This document shows positions 53,398 to 64,000 of a DNA stretch of 64,000 bases, piece by piece. The position numbers and the translations under genes were made by a program. Each line of letters begins with the position of its first letter. Positions within the stretch are counted from its first letter, which is position 1. The notes under the pieces are model-generated. The model saw only the letters and a list, made by a program, of their open reading frames with translations. It was not told where the DNA came from and did no database searches. Source of the DNA: Chlorops oryzae. Its lineage: Eukaryota; Arthropoda; Insecta; Diptera; Chloropidae. Location of the stretch: the NCBI GenBank assembly GCA_020466095.1, contig CM035809.1:2990302-3054301 (forward strand). The letters run 5' to 3'.

Positions 53398-53806
53398 CTT
53401 AAGGGCCCTCATATGCCGATTTCAGTTTCTTTATTGAAACCAGTTCTTTCCCACGCCCACTTTTTCGATTTTTGGATACATAATCACAGGCTTATACATA
53501 ACCTTGACTTTAAAAACTCATTAAAATACTACAAATATTTAAGATTTTGAAGCGGTTTCCGTTATTTTCATGACAGACCCTAGTATTGGGAGTTCGCTTA
53601 AAAATGGTCTAAACTTGTTCTTACTCATATCTCCACCACAACTCTCATAAAATTTTGTCAAGGTAGCTCAACTCCTTCGATAAGAAAACTGTATACAGTC
53701 AGACGGACGGACGGACACGTCTAAATCGAGTCTCCTGATGACGCTGTAATATTTCTGTGTCTTGCCGACAATCGCACAAACCTTATTTACGCTCGACACA
53801 GAGTGT
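53398..53806 (+). mobile_element. DINE-1/mini-me-like fragment (type 1, 5' truncated)
   Basis: Contains 'catatgccgatttcag', 'cccacgcccac', 'cagaccctagtattggg', a short GACG tract and ends near 'cgacacagagtgt', the type-1 3' block. The 5' third is missing. Confidence 0.7.
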
Positions 53807-54655
53807 TTAACAGTTCTGCTATAAACTGCTAGCCAGATAATTTTGAGTATTTTGCTTCCCTAATCTTTCGATCCTCAAAAAGAAATTATTTTTCAAAATT
53901 CATATCAAATCGCATAGATACAGGAACAACTGAGCCCCTTAAAAAAAATTACCCTTTCACGCTTCTGTGTTCCCTATTTGAAAAATCAATGAATAACAGG
54001 TACAAATACTGGGAGCTGCAGCTAATGAGGTGTCCCACGAAGCATTACAGCCAAGAGATACAATACTTTAGTGAGGAAGTCGAAATAAAACCAATCGTGA
54101 ACATATTTAAGTCTGACTAAGAAACGATTTTGGTAAAATTTCTCAAGAATTCCTCATATTGAATAAAAACAATTTGCATGTTGAGGTCCAAAAAGCTTTC
54201 CATTTATTTGAGTTTAGTTTACGACGTGAAAAGCAAAGTATATTTTTGTATAATTTTCCAAGAAATAATTGAGCTTTTCAAATTGAAATTGGTTAAACTT
54301 TTTTAGTATTTAAACGAAACCATCCGACTGACTGGAAATATTGCAATCATTTGAGATCGTTTGTAGTTTACTTGGTCCTTCTTCAAACGAAGTCACTGTA
54401 AAGTCGACAAGGAAGGCGAATTAAAAGTTCATTTCAGCGATTGTAGTTTAAATGTGAAATATTTGAGACTGCATTTTCCACAGTTCATAAATTTTTCCCC
54501 TGTTAAATTTTCCTCACCACACGAAAAATTTCTTTTATTTCACTAACTTAAAAATTGTAATGAACAATTTAGAAAAGCCATGTAGAACATTCTCTGTTGG
54601 CAAAGTGCGAATTATCCTTAATTTAGAATTTTTAGAGAAGAAATGCAGAAGCAAA
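53807..54655. other. No feature recognised
   Basis: AT-rich DNA without recognisable genes or repeats. Confidence 0.4.
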
Positions 54656-55765
54656 CCCAAGCAGCAAAATAGAGCGATTCGACCAGCAGCAAGTCGAATC
54701 GACCTATTTTGGTTGAAAATACCCTATTTCTGACCTATTTTCCGGCCTTAAATATGACCTAACTTAAAAGTCCGTTTCGAAGGTCCAAATTACCTCTATT
54801 CTACCTATTTCATGACTTCAAAGTCGCTTCGACTTCCAAGTCGATTTTTGGTCGAAAATAGGTAAAAAATTCCCTATTGAGTGACTTAAAATTGACTTAA
54901 CTTTGAATTCCAAATTAGGTAATTTTTCAAGGCAAACAGACCAATTTTTTGACTAAAATTCGACTTTAAAGTCCGTTTGACTTATAGGGCGAAATAGGGT
55001 CAAAAGTTGACTTATTTTGTTGCATGCTTCGACTTCAAAGTCGAGCGGACTTGATTTTTGGACTTCATAGTCGGTTTGACTTTAAAGTCGAAATAGGTCA
55101 AAATAGGTCGAGCTCCGCCATGTTTTTCGAATGGCAAATTGAGAATTATTCTTCTGCATATGTTTTTTCTTTAAGAAAAACAATTTTTTTCAAGCAATAT
55201 TTATTTAATTTCCATCAATGAGAAAGCCCCTTAAAAATGAAGAAGTAGAAGGAACACTTTCACGAAAAATCTCAGCGGGCATATGTTTTTGGGATTTATT
55301 AAACGCAAAATAATTTTTAATGAAGTCCATATTTTATTTATTATTTATTTCTTAAGACACACGAAGAACAAAATCTCTCGTTCATTTCTGCTTTCGAGTA
55401 ATACGAATGACTGAGTAAGATATTATGTATTTATATCTTTCTCTGTTACTCTCTCTCTCACTTTTTTCGTTTCCTTTTACGTTCTCTTTCGTTTTACTCA
55501 TAAGTCCAATTAGGTCGAAAATTGGTCATTGCGACTTCTTTTCGACTAATATTAGGTAAACGGACTTCTTTTCGCCCTGACTTTGAAGTCGAAATGCCCT
55601 ATTATGACCTATTATTACCGCCAATCGACTTCCAATCTATTCCCCACTTACGTCGACTCGACGTCGAATGGACGTAATTTCGACCTATTTAGGTTAGGTC
55701 AAGTAAATATTCTGACCTAATATAGGTACGAATTTACCAATTTTCGACCTATTTTGCTACTTGGG
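54656..55765 (+). mobile_element. Best-preserved copy of the CCCAAG-terminated non-coding element
   Basis: The left end CCCAAGCAGCAAAATAG and the right end, inverted, CCCAAGTAGCAAAATAG are near-perfect terminal repeats enclosing 1110 bp. The interior has dense repeats of 'gacctattt', 'aaataggtc' and 'gacttcaaagtcg' in both orientations, especially in the outer 350 bp on each side. No open frame. The target duplication is short or ambiguous ('aa'). Homologous to 593-5351. Confidence 0.8.
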
Positions 55766-57018
55766 AACTCCACTGAAGATAGAGTCGCTTCAATATGCTT
55801 GAAGGTCCAAGAAGTCTCTATATATGTTACCAGTTTAAGAACACAGCCCAATCTTTCCACATTTCGGAAAACAATTTTAAAATTTGAAATTTTGAAGTCG
55901 AATTTCAATTCTGAGTTCCTGGAAAAGGCGCCATGAACTTCGCATGGAATTCAATTGAAAATTCAACGTACTTGGAATGTTTCATTTTCCAATTTTTTTT
56001 AAATAAATTCAATTTAAGGTTTGCTTCTTAAACGTTTTGATTGAATTGGAATATTTGCACATGTGGCCTCAATTTCTCTGGAGCATTCAATCGGAATTGG
56101 TTTTAAATTCTCGAATCACTGAAATACTTGAACTTAGAAAAGCAAGCTAAGCGTGGAGCTTTGAAAAATTCTGTGAATGCAGCTGTTGAGTTGTATGAGT
56201 CGATGAAATGTCGAAATTATATTAACACATACATATACTTAGTTTCAGGTTGATGGATTGCACTCATCCATTTGTTAACGCTTGCAGTCCTTGAAAGTGG
56301 AAATAAAAATTGGGTCTTTATTGGGAGGGCGTATGTTCATAAATGAAAGGGATGCCACACCACACCACAAGTTCTCGAGAAAAGGTAGATGGATGCGTCA
56401 AAATCCAAAAAGATGACTAATTTAAAGTCATCATTCATGTCATTTTCAGTGCAGGTATGTATGTATCTGACATTAAACATAAACAAAGTCAGTGCAAAGT
56501 TTTTCCACCTGTCACTATCGGTGACATTTGTAACCCAAATCGCTTGAATGATAACCATTTCCCGTAAGCCTTTTTAAGTGTTCATTTGCAGGATAAGAAA
56601 CGAACTCATGAACAGCAAAAGAATGGGACTAGAGCATTAAAAACAAAATTTGCCACTCCGTTAACTCAGAGCTTTCGTTTTGTTCCTTAGATTGAAATAT
56701 ATATGCGAAAATAAATCAAAATGTAATCCCCTTCAAAATTTAAATTTAACATATTCAAATAAACATTCAGACTTTAGAATCCTTCCACCTGGAGCATTTT
56801 TGGTGGAATTAAATTTGGACAAAACTTTCGAGACTTTTCAGCCTGCTGACGAATGTGAAAACAGGAAAAATATTTGCATACAGCCCAAGGTATTATTTTT
56901 AGTCAGAATAAATATGAATATTTCATACATTTTCCATTCGACTTGTTTTATTCTAATGTTCGCTCCATAAGCATAACAAAAATATTCCTATTTCGAAATT
57001 CGAATAAATTTAAATATA
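55766..57018. other. Mostly featureless; one possible exon
   Basis: Apart from the candidate exon at 56691-56889, no gene or repeat was recognised. Confidence 0.4.
56691..56889 (+). CDS. Candidate internal exon of a Cys-containing protein, unknown
   Basis: A pyrimidine-rich acceptor ('gttttgttccttag') precedes 199 bp open in one frame, ending at 'cccaag' before 'gtatta'. The translation has 'YICENKSKCNPLQ', 'LPPGAFLVELNLDKTF' and 'ADECENRKNICIQPK', with four cysteines and a protein-like composition. No family was recognised and no partner exon was found. It could be chance. Confidence 0.25.
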
Positions 57019-57572
57019 AACAAGTAAGGGTGTTATAGTCAGGCGAGTCTTACAATAGAATCCCCGACACAGACTCACATGTTCAAATAGTTTTTAATAT
57101 CAAGAGGTATTTAAGGCCATAAGGGGCCCCATATACTGACTTTTGTTAAATTTCTTTATGACAACCGCCCCTTTGCCACGCCCAATTTTCAATTTTTTTA
57201 AAATTCTAATCAGAGGCTTAAATATACTCTCAAATTTTAAGTTTCATTGAAATATTTGGAAAAAGTCAGATTTTGAGGTAGTTTTGAGATTTTTGTGACA
57301 GACCCTAGTACTGGAGGTACCTTTAAATATGGTCCGATCAGTTTCATTCTCGAACTTGTTCTTACTCATGTGCCTGTGAGTACGCATACCAAATTCAAGA
57401 TAGCTGTAACTGTAAAACTGTATACAAACAGAGAGACAGACACGCGGACGGAGATTCAACTCCTGGTGACGTTGATCATTTCTATATATATTTTGTATGG
57501 TCTATTTCAACTGGTTCTGGGTGTAACAGACAACTAGCACACAAACGCACAGAGTGTGTTGGGTATAAAAAC
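57019..57572 (+). mobile_element. DINE-1/mini-me-like element (type 1, short form)
   Basis: Starts 'aacaagtaagggtg' and ends 'gtgttgggtataaaaa'. It has 'aatatcaagaggtat', 'cagaccctagtactggag' and 'gatcatttctatatatat'. It lacks about 300 bp of the centre found in the copy at 62252-63127. Confidence 0.8.
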
Positions 57573-58562
57573 TGCTTAGAACACAGAAAACTCAGAGAAT
57601 TCAATAAAAATTCGTTCAAACCAAAAATCTTTGGCATTCATTTCTTGGTTTTTCCAGTTGCCATTTTCAATATTAATATACAGAAGCTTTTCTTTGAAAT
57701 TTATTACGTTTTACTAATCCCTGGAAAATATATATTTCTTAAAAATGAATCCTATTCAAACTATGATGAGACATGTTTACCTTGAAGCAAGCTGTTTCCA
57801 TTCTTCTCTTCCATTACGTTTCTTAAGTAAAAAATAATCACTTAAGCTCTTCTTTAAAATGTTTTGTAAGATACTTCAATAAAATTTTCCGGATTGGAAT
57901 CAATGCTCTCGATGCAGTTTTCTCTTGCTATGAAGACCTGAATAGTAGTTTTATTGGAAAGAAACACTTTGGTTGTGGCCAAGTGTTGAGGGGATTAAGT
58001 CCGTACATCAATCGTCCTCTGCGTTGTTTGTTGCTTTGCAATATGAAGCGCTTGATGCATCCTTACTTGTTTCATACGAGCATAATAATTTTTGTGATTT
58101 TGTGCTTATGACTGTACAGAAGTTTCTATACATCACAGCCCCGACAACTAAAGTGGCACAACTCGAAATTTTTTATTCATCAGAAAACGCGAAAAACAAA
58201 ATGCGTCGCAGTGTCAATCAAAGCAATAAGAAAGACATGTCGGCTCGTTTTCGGCCTTTTACAATAACAAAAACGGAATAGAATTTTTCGTGCAGGCAGA
58301 CAGGTGACTTATGAACAAGATTCATTGCATAACTAGAAATTCACATATTTTAAGTTGTGTCACTTTACTTGCCGTGGTGCGACATGTTGAGAGAAGATCA
58401 CTTAAGGCAAACATTTGATTTTAACGTTGAGTAGGAAATTCGAGCAAAAATATATGTGTGAATTTATTCAATTAATCGGCCAAGAGCTGGTCAGCAATGT
58501 ATATGAAAGTATCTATAAGGACCCAAGCCTTCATTACAATAAGGCAGTAGCAGTGTTCTAAG
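57573..58562. other. No gene recognised
   Basis: A 102-aa frame at 57973-58281 shows no family motif and no splice context. Otherwise AT-rich non-coding DNA. Confidence 0.4.
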
Positions 58563-58759
58563 CACTGTTGCTAGTTTTTTAGGGGAATATTCTCCTGCAT
58601 GAATCAAAACAAGGCCTAAATTCCCTAAAATTTGAAATCTTTCAATAACAAAAACTCGGTCCCATAAAATTTTCCCTGACCACTAAATGCACTAAGATCT
58701 CACTGCAGAGCATAGATTTCTTTGAATTGAGGGGAGATTCCCCTAAACTGGCAGCAGTG
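58563..58759. mobile_element. hAT-type MITE, 8-bp TSD
   Basis: The ends CACTGTTGCTAG and the inverse CTGGCAGCAGTG are terminal repeats, and the pairing continues through 'ttaggggaat'. GTTCTAAG is duplicated outside (58555-58562 and 58760-58767). 197 bp, non-coding. Confidence 0.75.
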
Positions 58760-58767
58760 GTTCTAAG

Positions 58768-61096
58768 TCAGCTGATATTTTCGAGCACGCTTTTTGATAT
58801 GGAGTCAATTATAGTACGGCAGTGGCAGTGCGCAGCGCTGCTCTCGAGACCATCGCTCACTTGCATTTCTTCTATTCTCTCGATTATTACTTTACTCCCT
58901 GCAGTTCTGTAGGTGTCGATTGGGCATTCTTGAAGAACCTACCGAACAACTCCGTATATGGGTACTTACTGCACTGAACCTATAGTAAGCGAACGCCGAA
59001 CCACCGAGCAGAAAAATGTATGCAAACGCAAGCTATAGAAAGGGTAAATGAAAAATGAAAAACTTCGATTATGCTTCCCATTTCACCCTTTTCGTTGGAT
59101 CGCGGTAAACGATTTGGTGGCGATTGACCCATTTTGCAGTCATACAAAACACGAAATGATGAAGTACATTGCTTAGGGTTGACAAAGTGAGTAGAGGTGG
59201 TTTCGTGGATTAAGGTTTCGACTTTCATTTTCTGATGTGTTTTTATGCAGATTATATAAGTTATAATATTCCGGTTCACATAAATCATTAGCCTATAACT
59301 TTTTGTCATATCTATATTAGATGGCATTGTTACATTTGTTTCAGATTCTCCATATCTTGTGTGTTTAGCTCCATTAATGCGTAATGGTCTTTCTCTCTCA
59401 TTCACCAGTGCTATTTGCTTTTGTAACCTACTATTTTAAACTATTTTACAAGTGTTTAATGGAAACTTTCCGTACTCAAAGATAATTAAATCAAAACTCT
59501 GGAGGGTACAACCTCACCGCAAAGATTCAACTTCATCAAAAATTAATGAAATCAAAAGACTAATTTGAAGCAAATTCTTAAACCTCTCCACTAAAAATTA
59601 CTGTAAAAAGCTGTGATGAATTCGTTTCCCAGGATGCAAATAGGATTACAGGTTTTTCGTTCGGTTGTTTTTTTTACGATTTGAACTTATTTTAATTGCG
59701 TAGAAAGGTCGCGTTTTTTGTTAAAGGTTTTATTGTTTTAAGCAACCAAAGCCTTCAGAGGATAACGAATCTTAATTTAAGGCAAATTAAATTGTCCTCG
59801 AAGCTCATTAAATCAAGGGAAAATAAAATTAAGTGCTACTAAAAGCCCATGAAAAGAAATTCCTTCATTTATATGTAAAGTAATTTTTTTATTTATTTAT
59901 TTTTTTGACAGAGCAAAGTATTTTCTTCCTTTTATTTTATGAGCTTCAATTTGTGTTTTATTAAACCTTAAATTTATCTTTAGACATGAAGTATATTTTG
60001 AAGAAAATTCGTCTCTTTAAGGGAAATGGAGGCGGAAGCTTGCGTGCTGAAATATAATAATGAAGCATTTAAGCCACTTTTGATGTGTTATTTGTCGCCT
60101 AAGAATAGAAGAGGGACAAGATTTTAAAAAGAAGTTGGCTCATTGAATGCAATTAAGACACTTGTGTGGCACTTTGTTTTCCTCAGAAAATTGTTTTCAA
60201 TGGTTAATTTATTCCACCTTTGATGCCAACAAGAACCATGAAATATGTTGGGGAAAACCCTCAGCTCTTAAATAAGCACTTAACCAATTTCCTTCGATTG
60301 TTTTTCTTCGAAACCATTATAATATTCTTTGAAATTAACTGTTGAAGCATTTAGAGAAATGCTTTTGCTAATGACTCTTCCGCATAAAAAAGGGTCCATA
60401 AATTTTTTTTTATTTATAATTAAATCTGGAACCCTACACATTTTGTTGTGATCATTTGGATTGCCCAGCTTAAATCACTTCGCCTTTTGGAAATCCTTCA
60501 AATAAAACTCTTTACAGAAAGGCTAAATTTCTATAAACTAACTCCTTGGGTACCAAATTATAAAACAATTATATTTTCTAAGTTGCCTTTGGACCTTTCA
60601 GCGTGATAGAAAAGGACTCAAAATATCTTTTCTGTCATCATAAAATCATGCCTCAAAATGATGGTCTGGATATTTGTCTGTGCGTTTTTTCACCATGGGC
60701 ATCGGACTCACTTCCAAAATATCACAAAAAAGTCCATATATTTTCCTGAAATTTGACGGCACTCCAAATCCGAAGAGTTGCTTTATTAGGCTCAATGAAA
60801 CAACGTCATTTGAACAAATGAGCAAATAAAGTCTGTCTTTGTTTGTATCCATTGTGGCCCTCAACAGTTGCTTCGTCAATTAAATTAACTTCCATTGCTC
60901 TTGAAAGCACCATGTGATGAGTTCACTTAAGCACACCTAGAAGCAGCAGATGATTTTGTCCATCTACAGCTCCTTAAAGCATACAAGCAGAAATGGACAC
61001 TCAATCGCATCACAATGGGTTTGTAACTTAAACCACATCAACAGATTCACGGTTGTTAAACGCAATTCCCCACTCCCTTAAACGAGAACTAGTTCC
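58768..61096. other. Non-coding; contains second arm of the distant inverted duplication
   Basis: The stretch of about 59497-59978 aligns in reverse complement with about 10217-10705. No gene is supported elsewhere. Frames at 58980-59405 and 60646-60879 (minus) have no recognised motif. Confidence 0.45.
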
Positions 61097-61345
61097 AACG
61101 TCAACAGTATTTATGGACGCTGTCATTTGAGAAACTGTACTTTCAAGAGGTATAGTTCATCTTTATTGACCATGTCAATAACGTGTCTCGTTATAAAGCG
61201 AAAGAGTACTCCTTTTGTCTGCCTAATAGAACCGACGTCAAAAGTTCATCAATAGTTTTTCAGTCTACTGTTGACATTCAATGACAAATCAATGTTAAAT
61301 GTCAATAACGCAAAGCATTGCGTCAGTAGTACTGTTGACGCAGTC
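61097..61345. repeat. Diverged inverted-repeat sequence
   Basis: 'cgtcaacagta' near 61098 and 'tactgttgacg' near 61330 are inverted. 'gtcaataacg' and 'tgttgacatt' recur inside. Could be an old MITE; no clear target duplication. Confidence 0.3.
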
Positions 61346-61494
61346 AGTAGAGAAAGAAAATAGATTCAATATTTCATTTCCTGCAGGGATGTTTCTGCAT
61401 TTCACCAACATTGATAAATGCATTGGGCATGAGCATATAGTACTATATGGGTATGAGTCATGATACCGAAAAGTCTTTTTATTGCTTTTAAGGC

Positions 61495-62040
61495 TAGACG
61501 GTCTTTACACTATGCGTGTTCACCCTGGGTGAGCACGCAAGGGCAACGAGCTTTTGGGCAAGCGGAATAGAGAAGTCAGCGCGGTAGACAAACACGCAAG
61601 ACCAGCTAAGAGCTGTTATACACGAGCGTTTTTTCACTCGCGTGTCGAGTTTGTTGGACGGCGGTATAGAGATGTAAGCGGGGAAGTTAAACATGCAAGA
61701 GCAGCGAATTTCAGGCGTGTTTTTGACAGTTGCTTTGCTCGCTTTCGCATGATTGAATTTTTAGCAAGGAAAGAAAGCAACTTTTACGTTACGAAGGAGC
61801 AGAGGAAGGCAATGGGCCGCTCAATCGTCTGAAACACGCAAGCAGAAAGTCTATCAAAATATCAACGTGTATAAGGAGTATGATTTACGTAGCAGTTTCG
61901 AAAGGAAATTCGCAATAACACGCGCGTTAAAACACGCTCGTGTATAACAGCTCTAAGCTCAGGGGTGCTTTTGACATTTTGCTTTGATTGTTTTCGTTAT
62001 TTTGACATTTATTTTCATATTGTTTTCAAATTCGGAGCGT
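61495..62040. mobile_element. Older MITE copy interrupted by a younger copy of the same family
   Basis: The sequence around the inner element ('gcggaatagagaagtcagcg', 'aaacacgcaagaccagct', then 'caggggtgcttttgacat') parallels the interior of the inner copy ('gcggtatagagatgtaagcg', 'aaacatgcaagagcagcg', 'caggcgtgtttttgacag'). The outer ends are not sharply defined. Confidence 0.6.
61611..61952. mobile_element. MITE with 19-bp TIR and CTAAG target duplication
   Basis: Starts AGCTGTTATACACGAGCGT and ends with the exact inverse. CTAAG is duplicated outside (61606-61610 and 61953-61957). 342 bp, non-coding. The exact ends and duplication show a recent insertion into the older relative. Confidence 0.8.
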
Positions 62041-62251
62041 TGAAGAAGTATTTAAAATATCGGTTGCGGAAAAAAAAATTTTTAATTTTGTGAAGAAATA
62101 AAATAATATAGGTATATCCTTATATAAAGTGGAACATTTACTTAACGCTTCTCCTCTGTTTTAGTGAAATAGATCTAATTTTGAGTTAATTTGAGTCAAG
62201 TTTATGAGTCTACATAAGTAGTGCATTGAAAATAACATAAAAATATTTTTA

Positions 62252-63127
62252 AACAAGTAAGGGTGTTATAGTCAGGCGAGCCTGACAATAGAATACCCGA
62301 CACAGACACACATGTTCAAATAACATTTAATATCCAGAGGTGTTTAAGGCCATTAGAGGCCCCATATACCGACCTTTGATAGATTTTTTTATGAAAATCG
62401 CCCTTTTGCCACGCCCACTTTTCCAATTTTTTTGAATTCTGATCGGGGGCTTAAATATACGCTCAAATTCTAAGTTTCATTAAAATATTGCAAAAAAGTC
62501 CGATTTTAAGGCAGTTTTGGGATTTTTGTGACGACCCTAGTACTGGAGGTACCCTTAAAAATGGACCGATCAAGAAAATTTTTTGGAAGGATGTTTAAGG
62601 CTACAAAGGAAGCATAAGTGCCAAATTTCGTTCAAGTCCCATTTGAATTTCGGGTGTAGGAGACAATTTTCGAAAACCGCCCTTCTGCCACGCCCACTTT
62701 TCCAATTTTCGGAAATAATATTACTGGCCTTTAAATATGATCAAATATCAAATTTCATCAAAATATCTTGAAAAACATCGGTTTTAGAGCAGTTTTTGTG
62801 ATTTTCATAACAGACCCTAGTACTGGAGGTACCCCTAAAAATGGTCCGATCGGGTCCATTCTCGAACTTGTTCTTACTCATGTCCCCGTGAGCACGCATA
62901 CCAAATTTTGTCAAGATAGCTCAATTTCTTCGATAAGATAACTGTATACAAACAGACGGACAGACGGACAGACGGACAGACGGACGGACATGTCTAAATC
63001 GAATCTCCTGGTGACACTGATCATTTCTATATATATTTTGTATGGTCTATCTCGACTAGTTCTGGGTGTTACACACAACCACACAAACGCAATATACCCT
63101 CGACACAGAGTGTGTCGGGTATAAAAA
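62252..63127 (+). mobile_element. DINE-1/mini-me-like element (type 1), complete copy
   Basis: Starts 'aacaagtaagggtg' and 'atagtcaggcgagcctgac', and ends 'gtgtgtcgggtataaaaa'. 'acccgacacagacacac' near the start and 'gagtgtgtcgggt' at the end are subterminal inverted repeats. It has two 'cagaccctagtactggag'-type blocks, a GACG/GACA tract at 62955-62991 and 'gatcatttctatatatat'. Best copy for defining the family here. Confidence 0.85.
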
Positions 63128-63253
63128 CTTACCTTTGTTATCTCTAAGGAATATAAATAATGTAATATTTTGAATTGTCTGGAAAACATGAAATGTTATC
63201 GAAACAGAGCAGAAGAGTTGAGGGCTTCAATTTTAATGTACGATATGTAGGAA

Positions 63254-63763
63254 ATGTGGAACAAGGAACTGATACAGGACCTAATTGAAAAATATCAAGG
63301 ATATGAGGTCCTATACAACACGCGCCATCCAGATTACATGAATCGGGTCAAACGTTCGGATGCGCTCTTTCAAATCTATAGACATTTAAAAGAAAAAAAT
63401 GAGAAAGTAACAATAGAAAGCATAAAAAGCAAAATTCACACGCTCCGAAGCCAATATGTGAAGGAGTTGCGGAAAATTACTGTCAGCAAGAGAAGTGGTG
63501 CAGAAGTTGAAGATATTCATACTCCAAAGCTGTGGTGTTTCGATCAATTGCAATTTTTGAAATCATATTGCTCCACAAGAAAAGCTAAATCAAACATTTC
63601 CAGTGTAAGCTGTCACAATTATTATTATTTATTTTATTACTATATTTATTACTAAATGTATTCATTTCAGAAAAATTTAGATGAAAATAATTCTTTTACG
63701 GATGGGATGTCGAATTCATTGGACTCGGATTTAAATGAAGAACCTTCAACGTCTAGAAAGCGA
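63254..63763 (+). CDS. MADF-domain protein, two exons, probably of a PIF/Harbinger-type transposon
   Basis: Exon 1 is 63254-63604 and exon 2 is 63671-63763, with GT-AG borders and the phase kept. If the last donor is not used the frame stops at 63788. Residues 1-100 form a MADF domain: 'WNKELIQDLIEKY' near the start, 'LYNTRHPDYMNRVKR', 'LRSQYVKELRK', 'KRSGAE' and 'PKLWCFDQLQFLK'. MADF domains bind DNA. A Ser/Asp/Glu-rich linker follows. The neighbour on the opposite strand is a DDE transposase tail, the pairing expected in Harbinger-like elements, where a MADF or Myb-like protein helps the transposase. It could also be an ordinary host MADF gene. Confidence 0.75.
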
Positions 63764-63776
63764 GTAAGTGGGTACA

Positions 63777-63909
63777 TTACAATTTAGATTCTTGCCAGTC
63801 TGAATTTCCTTCTTGATTGAAGTACTCTTGAAAGCCTTGCCGAATAGACTGCGCCGCTCCTCTTGTATTTGATGGATGTTCACCAATTGAATCCTCAGAT
63901 CTTGTACCC
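63777..63909 (-). CDS. C-terminal end of a PIF/Harbinger (DDE_4) transposase, runs off the window
   Basis: On the minus strand the frame ends 'GFQEYFNQEGNSDWQESKL' before TAA at 63777-63779, preceded by 'RGAAQSIRQ'. This matches the ending typical of PIF/Harbinger nucleases (a basic helix, then YF-x2-EG-x3-WQ). Upstream of about 63909 the frame is closed, suggesting a splice acceptor or a break. The rest lies beyond the right edge, or is absent. Confidence 0.6.
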
Positions 63910-64000
63910 AGTTAACGATGGCAAAAACAAGTAGCTTTCGCTTTGCTGGCTCAACAAATTATGTAACAGGCAACAGGTTTTTGTATACAACTCGACATTC

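Noticed and set aside
1..64000. CRISPR arrays, bacterial operons, ribosome binding sites
   Set aside because: The DNA is eukaryotic (introns, TE content, AATAAA signals); tandem arrays seen lack unique spacers.

Overview
The window reads as repeat-rich, AT-rich insect DNA, most likely from a higher dipteran fly. The support is: six DINE-1/mini-me-like (Helentron-associated) repeats carrying (GTCY)n tracts, a secreted peritrophin-type chitin-binding gene, an I/LOA-type retrotransposon with a TAA tail, and GT-AG introns of about 65-310 bp. Almost everything recognisable is mobile DNA. The only convincing ordinary host gene is the peritrophin-like gene at 46972-47469 on the minus strand. Genus cannot be fixed from the sequence.

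Left part (1-15.8 kb): a degenerate copy of a non-coding element (593-5351) is split by a 2-bp-TSD element (1075-1901), a TA-flanked MITE (1947-2250) and a hAT element (2253-5015) that itself holds another hAT-type element (3573-4247). Two tandem PIF-like MITEs follow (5797-6709). Next comes a nearly complete hAT transposon with 8-bp TSD and one frameshift in its transposase (6805-9602). After unassigned DNA, an inverted-repeat unit carries two perfect histone-type 3' stem-loops (14747-15777).

Centre (15891-44891): one Ty3/gypsy (errantivirus-like) LTR element, bounded by LTRs and a 4-bp AAGT duplication, has swollen to 29 kb through nested insertions. Its own genes are gag with five zinc knuckles and pol. 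A protein tyrosine phosphatase domain is fused in frame behind the integrase, followed by an Env-like membrane remnant and a Ulp1/C48-type cysteine protease. Its 3' half is split by a CMC/CACTA-like transposon (27333-42443). A second, related transposon (27350-37743) sits 17 bp inside that one. An intact I/LOA-type non-LTR retrotransposon (29812-35344) sits inside the second transposon's transposase. Both DNA transposons encode a Tnp2-like transposase plus a five-exon DUF4806-type protein. The integrase is split by a 1.4-kb element whose precise removal restores the frame, and the 3' LTR carries a tandem tRNA-like array.

Right part (44.9-64 kb): tRNA-like SINE heads, the peritrophin-like gene, six Helentron-associated repeats or fragments (one inserted in another), the best-preserved copy of the first non-coding family (54656-55765), small hAT and other MITEs, a MITE inserted in an older copy of itself, and at the right edge part of a PIF/Harbinger-type transposon (MADF gene facing a DDE transposase tail).

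Inferred order of events at the centre: LTR element lands, then the outer CMC-like transposon, then the inner one into its terminal repeat, then the non-LTR element into the inner transposase. All family calls rest on motifs read by eye; no searches were run.
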